Shown here: one piece after another, positions 43,862-55,374 of the stretch | Layout: each line of letters starts with the position of its first letter | How positions within the stretch are numbered: the stretch's first letter is position 1 | The notes under the pieces: generated by a model | What the model was told of the DNA's origin: nothing | Seen by the model: the letters and a program-made list of their open reading frames with translations, nothing else | Databases searched by the model: none | Assembly (NCBI GenBank): GCA_017649925.1 | Contig: JAGCFX010000047.1 | Coordinates: forward strand, 32,867 to 96,866 | DNA: 64,000 nt | From: Paludibacteraceae bacterium | GTDB lineage: Bacteria > Bacteroidota > Bacteroidia > Bacteroidales > Paludibacteraceae | Direction of reading: 5' to 3' | Position numbers and translations under genes: made by a program

Positions 43862-45919
43862 ATGGCAAAGAAAGAAAAACACTTAAAGATTGTAGAGCGT
43901 GATCCATATCTGCAGCCTTATGAGGGCGCATTGCAGGCACGTGCGGATTATGCGGCTCGTAAGGAACAGGAGATCACCGGCGGCAAGTCCTTGGCTGATT
44001 GGGCGAGCGGTTATCTGTATTTCGGATTGCATCATACGAAGGATGGCTGGGTGTTGCGTGAATGGGCACCGAATGCAACTGCTATCTATATCAAAGGCGA
44101 CATGAATGGTTGGCAGAAGGACGAGAACTATCGTCTGCAGCCGGTGGGCAATGGCGTTTGGGAAGCCAAACTGCCGGAGAACGCATTGAAACACGAGCAG
44201 TTGTACAAACTGTTGGTGGAATGGAACGGCGGCTACGGAGAGCGCATCCCGAGTTATGTGCGCCGCGTGGTTCAAGACGAGCAAACGAAGATCTTCTCTG
44301 CGCAAGTATGGAATGAGCCCGAGTATAAGTGGAAGAACAAAGGCAAGAAATTGAAAGAGAAGGGCGGGCTCTATATCTACGAATGCCATATCGGTATGTC
44401 GTCCGAGCAGGACAAAGTCAATTCGTACGAGGAGTTTCGTCGCGATGTGCTACCGCGAATCGACAAACTGGGGTATAACTGCGTGCAGATAATGGCCATT
44501 CAGGAGCACCCGTACTACGGTTCGTTTGGCTATCATGTGTCGAACTTCTTCGCTGCCAGCAGTCGTTTCGGTACGCCGAATGAATTAAAGGCGCTGATTG
44601 ACGATGCGCACGGTCGCGGAATGCATGTGATCATGGACCTTGTGCACAGCCATGCTGTGAAGAACGAACTCGAAGGGCTGGGAAACTTCGACGGAACGGG
44701 TTATCAGTATTTCCATGATGGCGGTCGTCGTGAGCACCCGGCATGGGATAGTCTGTGCTTCAACTACGGCAAGAATGAAGTGCTGCATTTCCTGCTGAGC
44801 AACTGTAAGTTCTGGCTTGATGAATACGATTTTGACGGATATCGCTTTGACGGCGTGACATCGATGATCTATCGCAGCCATGGTCTGGGTGAAGATTTCA
44901 ACGGCTATCCGAGTTATTTCAACGGCAACGAAGACGGTGATGCGCTGATGTATCTGACGCTTGCCAATAAGGTCATTCACGAAGTGAAACCCGAAGCCAT
45001 CACTATCGCCGAAGAGATGTCCGGAATGCCGGGATTGGCTGCGGCTATCGAAGATGGCGGTGTTGGCTTCGATTACCGTCTGGCGATGGGTATTCCTGAT
45101 TTCTGGATCAAGTATATCAAGGAAGTGAAGGACGAGGACTGGAAAGCCGGTCATATCCTGTTCGAGATGACCAACCGTCGTGAGGACGAGAAGACCATCA
45201 GTTATGCGGAGAGTCATGATCAGGCGCTGGTGGGCGACAAGACGATTATCTTCCGCCTTGTAGATGCCGATATGTATTGGCATTTCGAGCATGGTCATTC
45301 GACCTATATGGCCGATCGCGGTATTGCGCTGCATAAGATGATCCGTCTTGTGACAGCCTCTACCATCAACGGCGGATACCTCAACTTCATGGGTAATGAG
45401 TTCGGCCATCCGGAATGGATTGATTTCCCGCGTGAGGGTAACGGCTGGAGTTACAAGTATGCCCGTCGTCAGTGGAGTCTGGTGGACAATCCAAACTATT
45501 TCTTCGCGGACCTCAATCGTTTCGATGAACAGATGATTCACTTGCTCAAGAAGCATATTCTGATTCAAAACCCGACGGCGGAGGAGAAGAAATACAACGT
45601 CGGCAAGCACCTGCCGTGGGTGATGAAATGGTGGGACAACGAGGGCGACCAAGTAGTGGCTTATTCGCGCAACGACCTGCTGTTTATCTTCAACTGGAAC
45701 GGTCAGAAGTCATTCGCCGATTACGGCATGCTGGTGCCCGAAGGCAAATATAAAGTGGTGCTCAATACCGATGCCAAAGAGTTCGCCGGCTTCGGGCTTA
45801 GCGATGATTCGGTGGAGCATTTTACGGAACATGACGGTTTATATGCCAAGGATGGCAAGGGTTGGCTGAAGATGTATCTGCCGGCTCGTAGCGCTGTAGT
45901 TTTACAAAAAGTAGACTGA
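43862..45919 (+). CDS. glgB: 1,4-alpha-glucan branching enzyme
   Basis: GlgB (685 residues), a GH13 enzyme of the eukaryote-like type, which makes alpha-1,6 branches in glycogen. The CBM48 domain (about 50-150: VLREWAPNATAIYIKGDMNGW) is followed by the barrel with IMAIQEHPYYGSFGYH, VIMDLVHSH, DGYRFDGVTSM (nucleophile Asp), ITIAEEMSGMPG (acid Glu) and YAESHDQALVGD. It ends with the C-terminal beta domain. Together with the GT5-like synthase at 58 kb it indicates glycogen storage. The gene lies between yhcH (20 nt) and the thioredoxin lipoprotein (1 nt). Confidence 0.97.
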   Translation: MAKKEKHLKIVERDPYLQPYEGALQARADYAARKEQEITGGKSLADWASGYLYFGLHHTKDGWVLREWAPNATAIYIKGDMNGWQKDENYRLQPVGNGVWEAKLPENALKHEQLYKLLVEWNGGYGERIPSYVRRVVQDEQTKIFSAQVWNEPEYKWKNKGKKLKEKGGLYIYECHIGMSSEQDKVNSYEEFRRDVLPRIDKLGYNCVQIMAIQEHPYYGSFGYHVSNFFAASSRFGTPNELKALIDDAHGRGMHVIMDLVHSHAVKNELEGLGNFDGTGYQYFHDGGRREHPAWDSLCFNYGKNEVLHFLLSNCKFWLDEYDFDGYRFDGVTSMIYRSHGLGEDFNGYPSYFNGNEDGDALMYLTLANKVIHEVKPEAITIAEEMSGMPGLAAAIEDGGVGFDYRLAMGIPDFWIKYIKEVKDEDWKAGHILFEMTNRREDEKTISYAESHDQALVGDKTIIFRLVDADMYWHFEHGHSTYMADRGIALHKMIRLVTASTINGGYLNFMGNEFGHPEWIDFPREGNGWSYKYARRQWSLVDNPNYFFADLNRFDEQMIHLLKKHILIQNPTAEEKKYNVGKHLPWVMKWWDNEGDQVVAYSRNDLLFIFNWNGQKSFADYGMLVPEGKYKVVLNTDAKEFAGFGLSDDSVEHFTEHDGLYAKDGKGWLKMYLPARSAVVLQKVD

Positions 45920-45920
45920 T

Positions 45921-46442
45921 ATGAGAAAAAGTTTATTGATTATTATGGCAGTGGCGTTAGTGTTTGCGGGCTGCCATAAGCAACCGGCCAAAGAGGCGGA
46001 GAAACAAGCCATAGACACGACGGCTGTCGTGGTAACGGACGAGAATATGTATATCGACATCACCGGTCTGACAATGGAAGGCACGGAGTTGTCGCTCAGC
46101 GAGTTAGTGGGCAAGACGGACTATGTGTTGCTCGATTTCTGGGCATCGTGGTGCGGTCCTTGCCGCCGGTTTATCCCTGTGCTCCGTGATTTTTATCAGC
46201 GCTTCGGAGGTGAGCATCTGGAGATCCTCAGTTGCAGTGTGGACCAGGATGAGCAAGCCTGGCGTACGGCGATGCTCGAGGAACGACTTCCTTGGCCGTG
46301 TGTCCGCGAGGATGCCGAGCATCTCTGTTCCGATAAGTACAATGTGCAGTATATCCCTCACATCGTGCTGATTGATAAGGACGGACATATCGTCGCAGTC
46401 AACCCCGAAGAACCTGAATTGGAAGAACTTTTATTAAATTAA
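45921..46442 (+). CDS. TlpA-like thioredoxin-fold lipoprotein
   Basis: A protein of 173 residues with a lipoprotein signal (VALVFAGC, lipidated Cys about residue 18). The thioredoxin domain has WASWCGPCRRF with the CxxC active site near residues 75-78 and the cis-Pro in QYIPHIVLIDKDG. It should sit in the periplasm and reduce or exchange disulfides. It is part of the glgB-nagB-cysS operon and starts 1 nt after glgB. Confidence 0.9.
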   Translation: MRKSLLIIMAVALVFAGCHKQPAKEAEKQAIDTTAVVVTDENMYIDITGLTMEGTELSLSELVGKTDYVLLDFWASWCGPCRRFIPVLRDFYQRFGGEHLEILSCSVDQDEQAWRTAMLEERLPWPCVREDAEHLCSDKYNVQYIPHIVLIDKDGHIVAVNPEEPELEELLLN

Positions 46443-46448
46443 ACATAT

Positions 46449-47258
46449 ATGCGAGTAATTATTGAACCTTCGTATGACCTGCTGAGCCAGTGGGCTGCGA
46501 ATTTTGTAGCAAAACGAATCAATGAGTTTGAGCCCAAAGAGAGCAAACCGTTTGTTCTTGGTCTCCCGACAGGCAGTTCGCCGCTCGGCATGTACAAACA
46601 TCTGATCGAACTCAACAAAGCCGGAAAAGTATCTTTCCGCAACGTCGTAACATTCAACATGGACGAGTATGTTAACCTGCCGGAAGATCACCCGGAGAGC
46701 TATCACAGTTTCATGTGGAATAACTTCTTCAGCCATATCGACATCCGCAAAGAGAACGTCAATATTCTAAACGGCAACGCACCCGACTTGGCTGCTGAGT
46801 GCGCACGTTATGAGGCGAAGATCAAACAGTTCGGCGGTATTCATCTGTTCCTCGGCGGTATCGGTCCGGACGGACATATCGCATTCAACGAACCGGGTTC
46901 ATCGCTCTCCAGCCGCACCCGTAAGAAAGAGCTGACCACCGATACCATCATCGCCAACAGCCGTTTCTTCGAGAACGATGTTAATAAAGTGCCCAAGACT
47001 GCCCTCACCGTAGGTGTAGGCACCGTCATGGATGCGCAGGAAGTGCTGATTGTAGTGAATGGACATAACAAAGCCCGCGCACTGCAACATGCTATCGAAG
47101 AGCCGATTAGCCACATGTGGACCGTTTCCGCGCTCCAGATGCACCAGCACGGCATCATCGTCTGCGACGAGGCTGCTTGCGAGGAACTCAAACTTGGCAC
47201 CTTCAAATACTTCAAAGACATAGAGAAGAACAATCTTGACCCGAACACATTGTTATAA
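46449..47258 (+). CDS. nagB: glucosamine-6-phosphate deaminase
   Basis: NagB (269 residues) turns glucosamine-6-phosphate into fructose-6-phosphate and ammonia. Motifs: [26 protein letters not shown] with the catalytic Asp, [17 protein letters not shown] (His region), and the C-terminal SALQMHQHG. Length and pattern are those of the short bacterial form. It is 6 nt after the thioredoxin lipoprotein and overlaps cysS by 1 nt. Confidence 0.97.
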   Translation: MRVIIEPSYDLLSQWAANFVAKRINEFEPKESKPFVLGLPTGSSPLGMYKHLIELNKAGKVSFRNVVTFNMDEYVNLPEDHPESYHSFMWNNFFSHIDIRKENVNILNGNAPDLAAECARYEAKIKQFGGIHLFLGGIGPDGHIAFNEPGSSLSSRTRKKELTTDTIIANSRFFENDVNKVPKTALTVGVGTVMDAQEVLIVVNGHNKARALQHAIEEPISHMWTVSALQMHQHGIIVCDEAACEELKLGTFKYFKDIEKNNLDPNTLL

Positions 47259-48721
47259 TGCTGGAAATCTATAATTCGTTAACGCGATTCAAAGAGACGT
47301 TCAAACCCCTGCACGAAGGGCATGTGGGTATGTATGTCTGCGGGCCGACGGTCTATGGCGATGCGCATCTCGGGCATGCCCGTCCGGCAATCACGTTTGA
47401 CATCCTCTATCGCTATCTGCAGCACCTTGGTTACAAAGTGCGCTATGTGCGTAATATCACGGATGTCGGGCACCTTGAGCACGATGCGGATGAAGGTGAG
47501 GACAAGATAGCCAAGAAAGCGCGACTCGAGCAACTCGAGCCGATGGAGGTCGTGCAGTTCTATACCAACCGTTACCATCGTGATATGGCGGCGCTGAATG
47601 TGCTGCCACCGTCCATCGAGCCGCACGCCAGCGGACATATCATCGAGCAGATTGCGTTTGTGCAGAAGATTCTCGACAACGGATATGCGTACGTATCCAA
47701 CGGCTCCGTGTATATGGACGTGGAGAAATACGCCAAGGACTATCCTTACGGCAAACTCTCCGGACGTAACTTGAACGACATCGTTACCGAGACGCGCGAA
47801 CTGGACGGACAGGATGAGAAGATACATTCGTACGACTTCGCTCTATGGAAAAAAGCTTCTCCGGAACATATCATGCATTGGCCGAGTCCATGGTCGGAAG
47901 GTTTCCCCGGATGGCATATGGAGTGCTCCACGATGGGCACGAAGTACCTCGGCGAGCAGTTCGATATCCACGGCGGCGGACTCGATCTTATCTTCCCGCA
48001 CCACGAGGCAGAAATAGCGCAGAGTTGCGCGGCATTAGGTCATGAGACCGTTCATTACTGGATGCATAACAACATGATCACTATTGCCGGCAAGAAGATG
48101 GGTAAGAGCTACAATAACTTCATTACCCTCGAGCAGTTCTTCAGCGGCAACCATCCGCTGCTGAGCAAGCCTTTCGGTCCGATGGTCATTCGTTTCTTTA
48201 TCCTGCAAGCTCATTACCGTTCTACGGTTGACTTCTCTTCTGAAGCTCTCGAGGCAGCAGAGAAAGGGCTGCAGCGTATGCAAGAAGCCTATGCAAGATT
48301 GCAGAAACTGCAAGCAGGAAAGGAGACAACGGTAGAGATAGACAATCTCCGTCAGCGTTGTCAAGAAGCGATGGATGATGATCTCAATACGCCGTTCGTT
48401 ATCGCCGCCCTCTTCGATTCCACGCGCGCCATCAACACCGTTCATGACGGCAAAGGCACTATCAGCGAAGCTGATCTCAAAGAACTGCGTGACGTTTGGC
48501 AGACTTTCGCCATCGACATCCTCGGCCTGCGTCTGGACGCAAACAACGAAGACAACGGAAAGCTCAAGGCGTTCCATAGCGCTATTGACCTGCTGCTCAA
48601 CATCCGTCTTCAAGCCAAGCAGAACAAGGACTGGGCAACATCCGATAAGATCCGCAACGAACTGACCGATCTCGGTTTCCAAATCAAAGATACGAAAGAT
48701 GGCTTTGAGTGGAGTATTTGA
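47258..48721 (+). CDS. cysS: cysteinyl-tRNA synthetase
   Basis: CysRS (487 residues), class I. The first motif is [15 protein letters not shown] (HLGH form of HIGH), with zinc-ligand Cys in MYVCGPTV and WHMECSTM. The KMSKS loop is KKMGKSYNN, a variant with Gly that is usual in this phylum. The C-terminal helical domain follows. Its ATG overlaps the nagB stop (TAATG). Confidence 0.97.
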   Translation: MLEIYNSLTRFKETFKPLHEGHVGMYVCGPTVYGDAHLGHARPAITFDILYRYLQHLGYKVRYVRNITDVGHLEHDADEGEDKIAKKARLEQLEPMEVVQFYTNRYHRDMAALNVLPPSIEPHASGHIIEQIAFVQKILDNGYAYVSNGSVYMDVEKYAKDYPYGKLSGRNLNDIVTETRELDGQDEKIHSYDFALWKKASPEHIMHWPSPWSEGFPGWHMECSTMGTKYLGEQFDIHGGGLDLIFPHHEAEIAQSCAALGHETVHYWMHNNMITIAGKKMGKSYNNFITLEQFFSGNHPLLSKPFGPMVIRFFILQAHYRSTVDFSSEALEAAEKGLQRMQEAYARLQKLQAGKETTVEIDNLRQRCQEAMDDDLNTPFVIAALFDSTRAINTVHDGKGTISEADLKELRDVWQTFAIDILGLRLDANNEDNGKLKAFHSAIDLLLNIRLQAKQNKDWATSDKIRNELTDLGFQIKDTKDGFEWSI

Positions 48722-49382
48722 CAGAATAGGGAGTAAAGTGCTGCTTTGCTCCTTATTCTTAATCTTTTGTGCGTGCGGTCAGAAACAACCGGAGCAACTG
48801 CCGGAAGACAATCTCGTTGCCTATCCCGGTAGGACATTCAGTTACAAACTTAAATTCAACGACCTGCAGTCCAAGCAACATGATGTGGCTTGCCGCATCG
48901 GTCTTCCTCGCCCGCCTAAAGATCGCGACGATGCTGCCTCCATGCGTAAGCAACTGGTGGAGATAAAGACCAATGACAACTATATCGTTGACAGTCTGAC
49001 GCATTCAGTGCCATATCTGATTCCGTCCGCCAAACGCGAACTGGATTCCATCGGTGCCGAATGGGCGGATATTCTCAAACGTAACAATCTCCCGCATTAT
49101 CGATTCTATGTAACCTCCGTGCTGCGTACGCAGGAAGACATCAAGTATCTGCAGCGCAGCGGCAATATCAATTCCGTCACGCAGAGTTGTCATTGCTATG
49201 GCACGACGTTCGACCTCGCGTATATGCGCTATGATAAGGTAACGCGTACGCGCGACTATATGCACGAAGACAACCTCAAGTTAGTCTTGGGGCAGGTGCT
49301 GCTGAATCATCAGCGGGCGGGAAAAATCTTTGTGAAATACGAGGCCAAGCAGAGTTGTTTTCACATCACTGTGCGGCGGTAG
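48699..49382 (+). CDS. DUF5715-like lipoprotein
   Basis: A protein of 227 residues with a lipoprotein signal ([12 protein letters not shown], Cys at about residue 26). The start overlaps cysS by 23 nt. The C-terminal part has [19 protein letters not shown] and [13 protein letters not shown], which resembles the fold of M15-type peptidases (T-S-x-R-T ... H-x-x-G-x-x-x-D). That fits DUF5715, a Bacteroidales family. A cell-wall peptidase role is an inference. Its last 17 nt overlap the convergent small Cys-rich gene. Confidence 0.75.
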   Translation: MALSGVFDRIGSKVLLCSLFLIFCACGQKQPEQLPEDNLVAYPGRTFSYKLKFNDLQSKQHDVACRIGLPRPPKDRDDAASMRKQLVEIKTNDNYIVDSLTHSVPYLIPSAKRELDSIGAEWADILKRNNLPHYRFYVTSVLRTQEDIKYLQRSGNINSVTQSCHCYGTTFDLAYMRYDKVTRTRDYMHEDNLKLVLGQVLLNHQRAGKIFVKYEAKQSCFHITVRR

Positions 49383-49551
49383 ATTTTTTATCGCAGACAT
49401 CCATCAAACTGCAATCGGAACAGGAGTCATTACAGTCTTTTTTCGGGACCTCTGACCCTTGATTTTTTTTCTTTGCTTTGATGCGCTCGTTTATCTCAAT
49501 CAATGCGAGGATACAAAGCGCCATCACTATGAAGGCAATGAGTGCTTTCAT
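49366..49551 (-). CDS. small membrane protein with Cys-rich cytosolic tail
   Basis: A protein of 61 residues: one membrane helix (about 2-20, [18 protein letters not shown]), a basic stretch (KAKKKNQ), and a Cys cluster C-x3-C-x2-C-x5-C ([14 protein letters not shown]). The layout resembles FeoB-associated Cys-rich proteins and could hold an Fe-S cluster or zinc. Its ATG overlaps the parE stop by 4 nt, so it is in the parE operon. The function is unknown. Confidence 0.65.
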   Translation of the reverse strand: MKALIAFIVMALCILALIEINERIKAKKKNQGSEVPKKDCNDSCSDCSLMDVCDKKSTAAQ

Positions 49552-51467
49552 GCTTCCTCGAAATCGTCTACGCGGTCTTCTTCGATGACGAGATTGTCGA
49601 TGATAAACTGTTGGCGTTCGGTGGTGTTTTTGCCCATGTAGTATGCGAGCAGTTCGTTCACCGCGTCTTCTTTGCGCAGCGTCACTTGGTCAAGACGGAT
49701 ACCGGCGCCGATGAAGCCTTTGAACTCGTCCGGAGAAATCTCGCCCAGTCCTTTGAATCGCGTGATCTCCGGTGTCTTGATCTTCGCAATCGCTTTCTGG
49801 CGTTCCTCTTCGGAGTAGCAATATATCGTCTGGTTCTTGTCCTTCACGCGGAAGAGCGGTGTCTGCAGAATATAGACGTGCCCTTTCTTGACGAGATCAG
49901 GGAAGAACTGCAGGAAGAATGTCAACATCAGCAGACGGATATGCATACCGTCCACATCGGCATCGGTAGCGATAATCACTTTGTTGTAGCGCAACTCATC
50001 CAGTCCGTCTTCGATATTCAGCGCGGATTGCAGACAATTGAACTCCTCGTTCTCATAGACCACTTTTTTGGTCAGTCCAAAGCAGTTGAGCGGCTTGCCT
50101 CGAAGCGAGAAGACAGCTTGTGTGCGCACGTCACGACTCTTGGTGATTGAGCCCGACGCCGAGAGACCCTCAGTGATGAAGATGCAACTCTCCAGACGCA
50201 AATCGTCATCCGCTTCTTTGGAACTCTTGACGGGTTTGGAATCGTTGAGGTGAATCTGACAGTCACGCAGTTTGGGATTGTTGACGAGGTTCTTTTTGGT
50301 CCGTTCGCGAGCTTCTTTGCTTACTGCGGCGATGGCTTTGCGCTCCTTCTCGCTTTCTTGAATCTTCTGCAGCATGATCTCCACGGTCTGCGGAGTCTTA
50401 TGCAGATAGTTATCCAGTTGCTGCTTGACGAAGTCATTGACAAATTTATTCACGCTCACACCGCCGGTAGGCGCCATATCTTTGGAGCCTAACTTCACTT
50501 TGGTCTGGCTCTCGAACACAGGTTCTTCTACGTTGATGGCAATTGCGCCGACTACACCGTTACGGATATCCGCGAGTTCCTGATTCTTGTTGAAAAACTC
50601 CTTGATGGTACGTCCTATCGCTTCGCGATAAGCAGCTTGGTGTGTGCCGCCCTGAATGGTATGCTGACCGTTAACGAACGAGTAGTACTCGTCGCCGTTC
50701 TGATCTGTATGCGTGAGAGCAATCTCGATATCTTCGCCTACGATATGAATAATCGGATAGAGCGGATTGACCGTCATATTCTTCGTCAGCAGATCCAGCA
50801 GTCCGTTCTTTGAAACGAATTTCTTGCCGTTATAGACGAGCGTCAGACCCGTATTGAGATATGCGTAGTTGCGTAGCAACTCCTCGATATAATCATCGCG
50901 GAAATGGTAGTTCTCGAATAGTCCTTTGCTGTCATCCGGCACGAACTCGATGATCGTGCCTCGCTTCTCCGGACCGTTGTAGTTCTGAATGCCCGTATCG
51001 CTTGTCAGTTTGCCTTGTGCGAACTCTGCTTTGCGCGTCTTTCCCTCACGGAATGATTCTACGGAGAAATAGCCTGAGAGCGCATTGACAGCCTTCGTTC
51101 CCACACCATTCAGACCCACGGATTTCTTGAAGGCTTTGCTATCGTATTTACCGCCGGTGTTAAGTACGCTGACCACTTCCACCAACTTGCCCAATGGGAT
51201 ACCGCGACCGTAGTCGCGCACGCGAACGCGACCGTCCACCACATCGACCTCAATCACCTTGCCTTCACCCATGCGGAACTCGTCAATCGAGTTATCGATA
51301 CTCTCTTTGATGAGCACGTAGATACCGTCATCCGAATGACTGCCGTCGCCTAACTTACCGATATACATACCCGGACGACGACGGATATGCTCCATGTCAT
51401 CAAGGTGGATAATGTTCTCGTCGCCGTACTCCACGGCCGCCAAATTTATCTCGTCTAATTCTGCCAT
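49548..51467 (-). CDS. parE: DNA topoisomerase IV subunit B
   Basis: ParE (639 residues from ATG 51467; the frame stays open upstream through the promoter). It is the ATPase subunit of a type IIA topoisomerase. GHKL motifs: [55 protein letters not shown]. The TOPRIM part has [12 protein letters not shown] and [34 protein letters not shown]-like sequence near the start ([15 protein letters not shown]) fits ParE better than GyrB. A parC gene is not in the window. Promoter at 51485-51515. Confidence 0.93.
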   Translation of the reverse strand: MAELDEINLAAVEYGDENIIHLDDMEHIRRRPGMYIGKLGDGSHSDDGIYVLIKESIDNSIDEFRMGEGKVIEVDVVDGRVRVRDYGRGIPLGKLVEVVSVLNTGGKYDSKAFKKSVGLNGVGTKAVNALSGYFSVESFREGKTRKAEFAQGKLTSDTGIQNYNGPEKRGTIIEFVPDDSKGLFENYHFRDDYIEELLRNYAYLNTGLTLVYNGKKFVSKNGLLDLLTKNMTVNPLYPIIHIVGEDIEIALTHTDQNGDEYYSFVNGQHTIQGGTHQAAYREAIGRTIKEFFNKNQELADIRNGVVGAIAINVEEPVFESQTKVKLGSKDMAPTGGVSVNKFVNDFVKQQLDNYLHKTPQTVEIMLQKIQESEKERKAIAAVSKEARERTKKNLVNNPKLRDCQIHLNDSKPVKSSKEADDDLRLESCIFITEGLSASGSITKSRDVRTQAVFSLRGKPLNCFGLTKKVVYENEEFNCLQSALNIEDGLDELRYNKVIIATDADVDGMHIRLLMLTFFLQFFPDLVKKGHVYILQTPLFRVKDKNQTIYCYSEEERQKAIAKIKTPEITRFKGLGEISPDEFKGFIGAGIRLDQVTLRKEDAVNELLAYYMGKNTTERQQFIIDNLVIEEDRVDDFEEA

Positions 51468-51484
51468 ATTCTCAAAATCGGCTG

Positions 51485-51515
51485 CAAAGGTACAAAAAAA
51501 ACCGCAAATGACAAA
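51485..51515 (-). promoter_or_regulatory. promoter of parE
   Basis: On the minus strand TTTG (51512-51515), 19 nt, TACCTTTG (51485-51492), then GCAGCCGATTT. Confidence 0.75.
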
Positions 51516-51530
51516 ATAAATGCACAAAAA

Positions 51531-51562
51531 TTTGCATATATGATTTATTTTTTGTAATTTTG
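51531..51562 (+). promoter_or_regulatory. promoter of secDF-clpP-clpX
   Basis: TTTG (51531-51534), 20 nt, TAATTTTG (51555-51562), divergent from parE. The leader to ATG 51653 is about 85 nt. Confidence 0.8.
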
Positions 51563-51652
51563 CGCACTTTTTGTGTGTCGTGCGCGAGTGCATGCGCTGT
51601 GTACACGCGAAAAATAAGGCATATTAATAAAAAACAAATACAAAAAACAATT

Positions 51653-54600
51653 ATGCAAAACAAAGGACTTGTTAGAATTTTGGCGGTGTGCCTTGCCTTG
51701 GTATGCGCCTTCTACCTGTCGTTCTCTTTGGTGACGAGTCACTATGACAAGAAGGCCAAAGAGTATGCGGCAGGCGATGCAGCCAAAGAGTATCTGTATC
51801 TCGACTCTATTGCTGCGCAAAAAGTTTGGTTCGGTTACACGCTCAAAGAGTGCCGCGAGAAAGAGATTAACCTCGGTCTGGACTTGAAGGGCGGTATGAA
51901 CGTAACGATGGAAGTGTCTGTTCCGGACATCCTCGATGCGCTCAGCGGTCACAACCAATCGGAGAACTACAAGAAAGCTCTCGAAGCGGCCAAACTGAAA
52001 CAGAGATCAAGCGGTGCGGATTTCGTAACGCTCTTCATCGAGTCATTCAAAGAGATTGACCCGGAAGGACAGTTAGCGTCTATCTTCTCTACCTTTGAGT
52101 TGAAAGACAAAGTGACCCTTACTTCCACCAATGCAGAGGTGGAGAAAGTTATCCGCGAGGAGGTTGACGGTGCTATTCAGAACTCGTTCAACGTGCTCCG
52201 TACGCGTATTGACCGTTTCGGCGTTGTTCAGCCGAACATCCAGAAACTCGCTCAGCCGGGTCGTATCCTGATTGAGTTGCCGGGTATCAAAGAGCCGGAG
52301 CGTGTACGTAAACTGCTCCAGGGTTCTGCTAACCTTGAGTTCTGGGAGACCTATGAGTTCTCCGAGTTGCTGCCGACACTGGCGCAAATCAACCGTGAGT
52401 TCGCTGCTACCGAACCGCAAGAGGAGGCTAAAGCAGAGGAAGTGAAAGCCGAAGAGGCTCCGAAGACGGAGAACGACGAGCTGGCTTCTCTGGTAGAGAA
52501 CCTCGGAACGGACAGTGCTGCCGTAGAGGCTGATCAAGCTGCACAAGTGGCAGAGTACAAGAAGAACAACCCGCTCTTCGCTATTCTCAATCCGTCTGTT
52601 AGCGGTGCCGGTCAGGCCTATCGTGGTCCGGTAGCAGGTACCGTTCATTATACCGATACCGCAAAGGTAAGTGCGATGCTCAATTCGCAGATTGCCAAAG
52701 CTGTTCTGCCGCGTGACGTACGTTTCTACTGGACGGTTAAGGCTATTGACGATGCGAACGCATACTATCAGTTGGTATGTCTGAAAGCTCAACGTGACGG
52801 CCGCGCTTCTCTCGAAGGCGACGTGATCACTGACGCACGTGCTGACTTCTCGCAACTCAGCGCATATGCCAATGTATCGATGTCGATGAATGCTGAGGGT
52901 GCGAAAGCATGGCAGCGTATCACCAAAGACAATATCGGCAAGTCGGTAGCTATCGTGCTCGACGGCTATGTATATTCGTTCCCGACCGTACAGAATGAGA
53001 TCGCCGGCGGTAACAGCCAGATCACCGGTAACTTTACCGTAGAAGAGGCAAAAGACTTGGCTAACACCTTGAAGTCCGGTAAGATGCCGGCTCCTGCTCG
53101 TATCATCGAGGAGAGTGTGGTTGGTCCGTCTCTGGGGCGTGAGGCTATTCAGTCGGGTCTCTGGTCATTTGCACTGGGCTTCGTGCTGATCCTCCTCTAC
53201 ATGATCTTCTACTATGGTATGATCCCGGGTCTGATTGCCGATGCTGCGTTGGTTTGCAACGTATTCCTGTTGGTAGGTATCCTCTCTTCGTTCAGCGCCG
53301 TGCTGACCTTGCCGGGTATCGCAGGTATCGTGTTGACGATGGGTATGGCGGTTGATGCCAACGTGCTTATCTACGAGCGTATCCGTGAGGAGTTGCGTGC
53401 CGGAAAAGGTATGCGTAAGGCTATCGAGGACGGTTTCAAAGGTGCCATCACGGCTATTGTGGATGCGAACGTGACTTCGTTCCTGACAGGTGCTATCCTC
53501 GCTATCTTCGGTACCGGTCCTATCAAGGGCTTCGCTGTTACCTACATGATCGGTATCATTTCTTCGTTCCTCACGGCTGTGTTCATCACCCGTCTGTTGC
53601 TCGAGGACTATGCAAAACGCGACAATGCTAAAGAGCTCACCTTTACCACGAAACTGATGCAGAACTTCCTGCAGAATATCCATTTCGATTTTGTGAATGC
53701 ACGTAAGATTGCTTACTGCATCTCGGGTGTGATCATCATTTTCGCTGTACTGGGTCTTGACCCGCATATCTTCGGTAAACTGAACCTCGGTATCGATTTC
53801 TCCGGAGGACGTAACTATGTTGTTCGTTTTGATAACAATATCAATACCCAGGATGTACGCGAGAACTTGGATAACGTCTTCAAGGCAACACTGGAGGAGG
53901 ACGAGACCTTTGGTCTGAATGTCATCACCTTCGGTAACGACGCTAACCAGGTACGTATCTCCACCAACTATCGTATCCACGAGGAGACCGCTGAGGCGGA
54001 CGAGCAGATTGAGACATTGCTCTACGAGGGCTGCAAGCCGTTCTTGAGCGACGAGATCACGTTCGATGACTTCCGCTCCACCGACTCGAATGCCGAAGTA
54101 GGTATCATGTCGAGCCAGAAAGTGGGTCCGGCTATTGCAGACGATATCACCACCAGCGCTATCTGGGCTGTGCTCGCTGCGCTCGTTGTGATCTTCCTCT
54201 ATATCCTCTTGCGCTTCCGCAACTTTGCATACTCGGTAGGTGCATTGACCGCGTTGGCTCACGATACAGTGATCATCCTCGGTCTGTATGCTATCCTTTG
54301 GAAGGTGATGCCTTTCTCTATGGAGATTGACCAGGCATTCATCGCAGCTATCCTGACCGTTATCGGTTACTCTATCAACGATACCGTGGTCATCTTCGAC
54401 CGCGTGCGCGAGTACAACGGTCTCTATCCGAAACGCGAGCGCAAAGTGAATATCAACGATGCATTGAATAATACGCTGAGCCGTACGTTCTCGACTTCTA
54501 TGTCTACGTTCGTGGTATTGCTCGCTATCTTCATCTTCGGTGGCGAGACAATCCGTGGCTTCGTATTCGCATTGCTGATGGGTGTGATTGTCGGTACTTA

Positions 54601-54691
54601 TTCGTCTCTGTTCATCGCTTCGCCGATTGCTTATGATATCCAATTGGCACAAGCACGCCGTGCAGAGAAGAAAGCTGCTGCTAAAAAATGA
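51653..54691 (+). CDS. secDF: protein translocase subunit SecDF (fused)
   Basis: SecDF (1012 residues) uses the proton gradient to help proteins out of the SecYEG channel. I chose ATG 51653 ([17 protein letters not shown]). The SecD half has [15 protein letters not shown] after helix 1, a large periplasmic domain with an Ala/Glu-rich insert (about 260-305), and helices with [24 protein letters not shown]. The SecF half begins near residue 690 ([17 protein letters not shown]) and ends with helices holding [16 protein letters not shown]. Fusion of SecD and SecF is usual in Bacteroidota. clpP overlaps its end by 4 nt. Confidence 0.97.
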   Translation: MQNKGLVRILAVCLALVCAFYLSFSLVTSHYDKKAKEYAAGDAAKEYLYLDSIAAQKVWFGYTLKECREKEINLGLDLKGGMNVTMEVSVPDILDALSGHNQSENYKKALEAAKLKQRSSGADFVTLFIESFKEIDPEGQLASIFSTFELKDKVTLTSTNAEVEKVIREEVDGAIQNSFNVLRTRIDRFGVVQPNIQKLAQPGRILIELPGIKEPERVRKLLQGSANLEFWETYEFSELLPTLAQINREFAATEPQEEAKAEEVKAEEAPKTENDELASLVENLGTDSAAVEADQAAQVAEYKKNNPLFAILNPSVSGAGQAYRGPVAGTVHYTDTAKVSAMLNSQIAKAVLPRDVRFYWTVKAIDDANAYYQLVCLKAQRDGRASLEGDVITDARADFSQLSAYANVSMSMNAEGAKAWQRITKDNIGKSVAIVLDGYVYSFPTVQNEIAGGNSQITGNFTVEEAKDLANTLKSGKMPAPARIIEESVVGPSLGREAIQSGLWSFALGFVLILLYMIFYYGMIPGLIADAALVCNVFLLVGILSSFSAVLTLPGIAGIVLTMGMAVDANVLIYERIREELRAGKGMRKAIEDGFKGAITAIVDANVTSFLTGAILAIFGTGPIKGFAVTYMIGIISSFLTAVFITRLLLEDYAKRDNAKELTFTTKLMQNFLQNIHFDFVNARKIAYCISGVIIIFAVLGLDPHIFGKLNLGIDFSGGRNYVVRFDNNINTQDVRENLDNVFKATLEEDETFGLNVITFGNDANQVRISTNYRIHEETAEADEQIETLLYEGCKPFLSDEITFDDFRSTDSNAEVGIMSSQKVGPAIADDITTSAIWAVLAALVVIFLYILLRFRNFAYSVGALTALAHDTVIILGLYAILWKVMPFSMEIDQAFIAAILTVIGYSINDTVVIFDRVREYNGLYPKRERKVNINDALNNTLSRTFSTSMSTFVVLLAIFIFGGETIRGFVFALLMGVIVGTYSSLFIASPIAYDIQLAQARRAEKKAAAKK

Positions 54692-55374
54692 AAAATGATT
54701 TCTTGAAATTTGCCGCTGCGCAAGGCCTTAACTCCATGCATGTGGAGAAGGTCTTGTCGCAGAGTGCAGATACCGTACAGGGCTCGTATGGCTATATCTC
54801 GCCTACCATCCTCGAGGAGCGTCAACTGAATGTGACGCAGATGGATGTATTCAGCCGTTTAATGATGGACCGTGTTATTTTCCTCGGCACCGAGGTGAAC
54901 GATTATACGGCGAATGTTATTCAGGCGCAGTTGCTCTATCTGGACTCTGTGGATAGCGAGCGTGATATCAACCTGTATCTCAATACGCCGGGCGGTTCGG
55001 TATATGCCGGACTTGGTATCTATGATACGATGCAGTTCGTGAAAGCCAAAGTATCGACGATATGTACCGGTCTGGCGGCTTCCATGGGTGCTGTGTTGCT
55101 CGTGGCGGGCGAGAAAGGTATGCGCGCTGCATTGCCGCATAGCCGTATCATGATCCATCAGCCGCTTGGTGGCATTCAGGGACAGGCCAGCGATATCGAG
55201 ATTACCGCCAAAGAGATTCTCAAACTCAAAGAAGAACTCTATCAGATCATCTCCGAGAAATCCGGCAAGTCGATGGAGCAGATCCGTAAAGATGCGGACC
55301 GCGACCACTGGATGACAGCTGCGGAAGCATTGGAGTATGGCATGATTGACCGCGTATTCACGCGTAAAGAGTAA
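54688..55374 (+). CDS. clpP: ATP-dependent Clp protease proteolytic subunit
   Basis: ClpP (228 residues) forms the double-ring serine protease chamber. Catalytic residues: Ser132 in GLAASMGA, His157 in [10 protein letters not shown], and an Asp near 202. [17 protein letters not shown] is the strand next to the active site. The N-terminal 35 residues are longer than in E. coli, as is usual here. It overlaps secDF by 4 nt and clpX by 1 nt, so protease and unfoldase are made together. Confidence 0.97.
   Translation: MKNDFLKFAAAQGLNSMHVEKVLSQSADTVQGSYGYISPTILEERQLNVTQMDVFSRLMMDRVIFLGTEVNDYTANVIQAQLLYLDSVDSERDINLYLNTPGGSVYAGLGIYDTMQFVKAKVSTICTGLAASMGAVLLVAGEKGMRAALPHSRIMIHQPLGGIQGQASDIEITAKEILKLKEELYQIISEKSGKSMEQIRKDADRDHWMTAAEALEYGMIDRVFTRKE

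Noticed and set aside
44585-45652. Open frame of 355 codons antisense to glgB
   Set aside because: Same reason: antisense to a clear branching enzyme.
53165-54652. Open frame of 495 codons antisense to secDF
   Set aside because: It lies fully inside secDF on the other strand, has a very polar composition with many His, Asp and Glu runs, and shows no domain. It is a shadow of strong codon bias.
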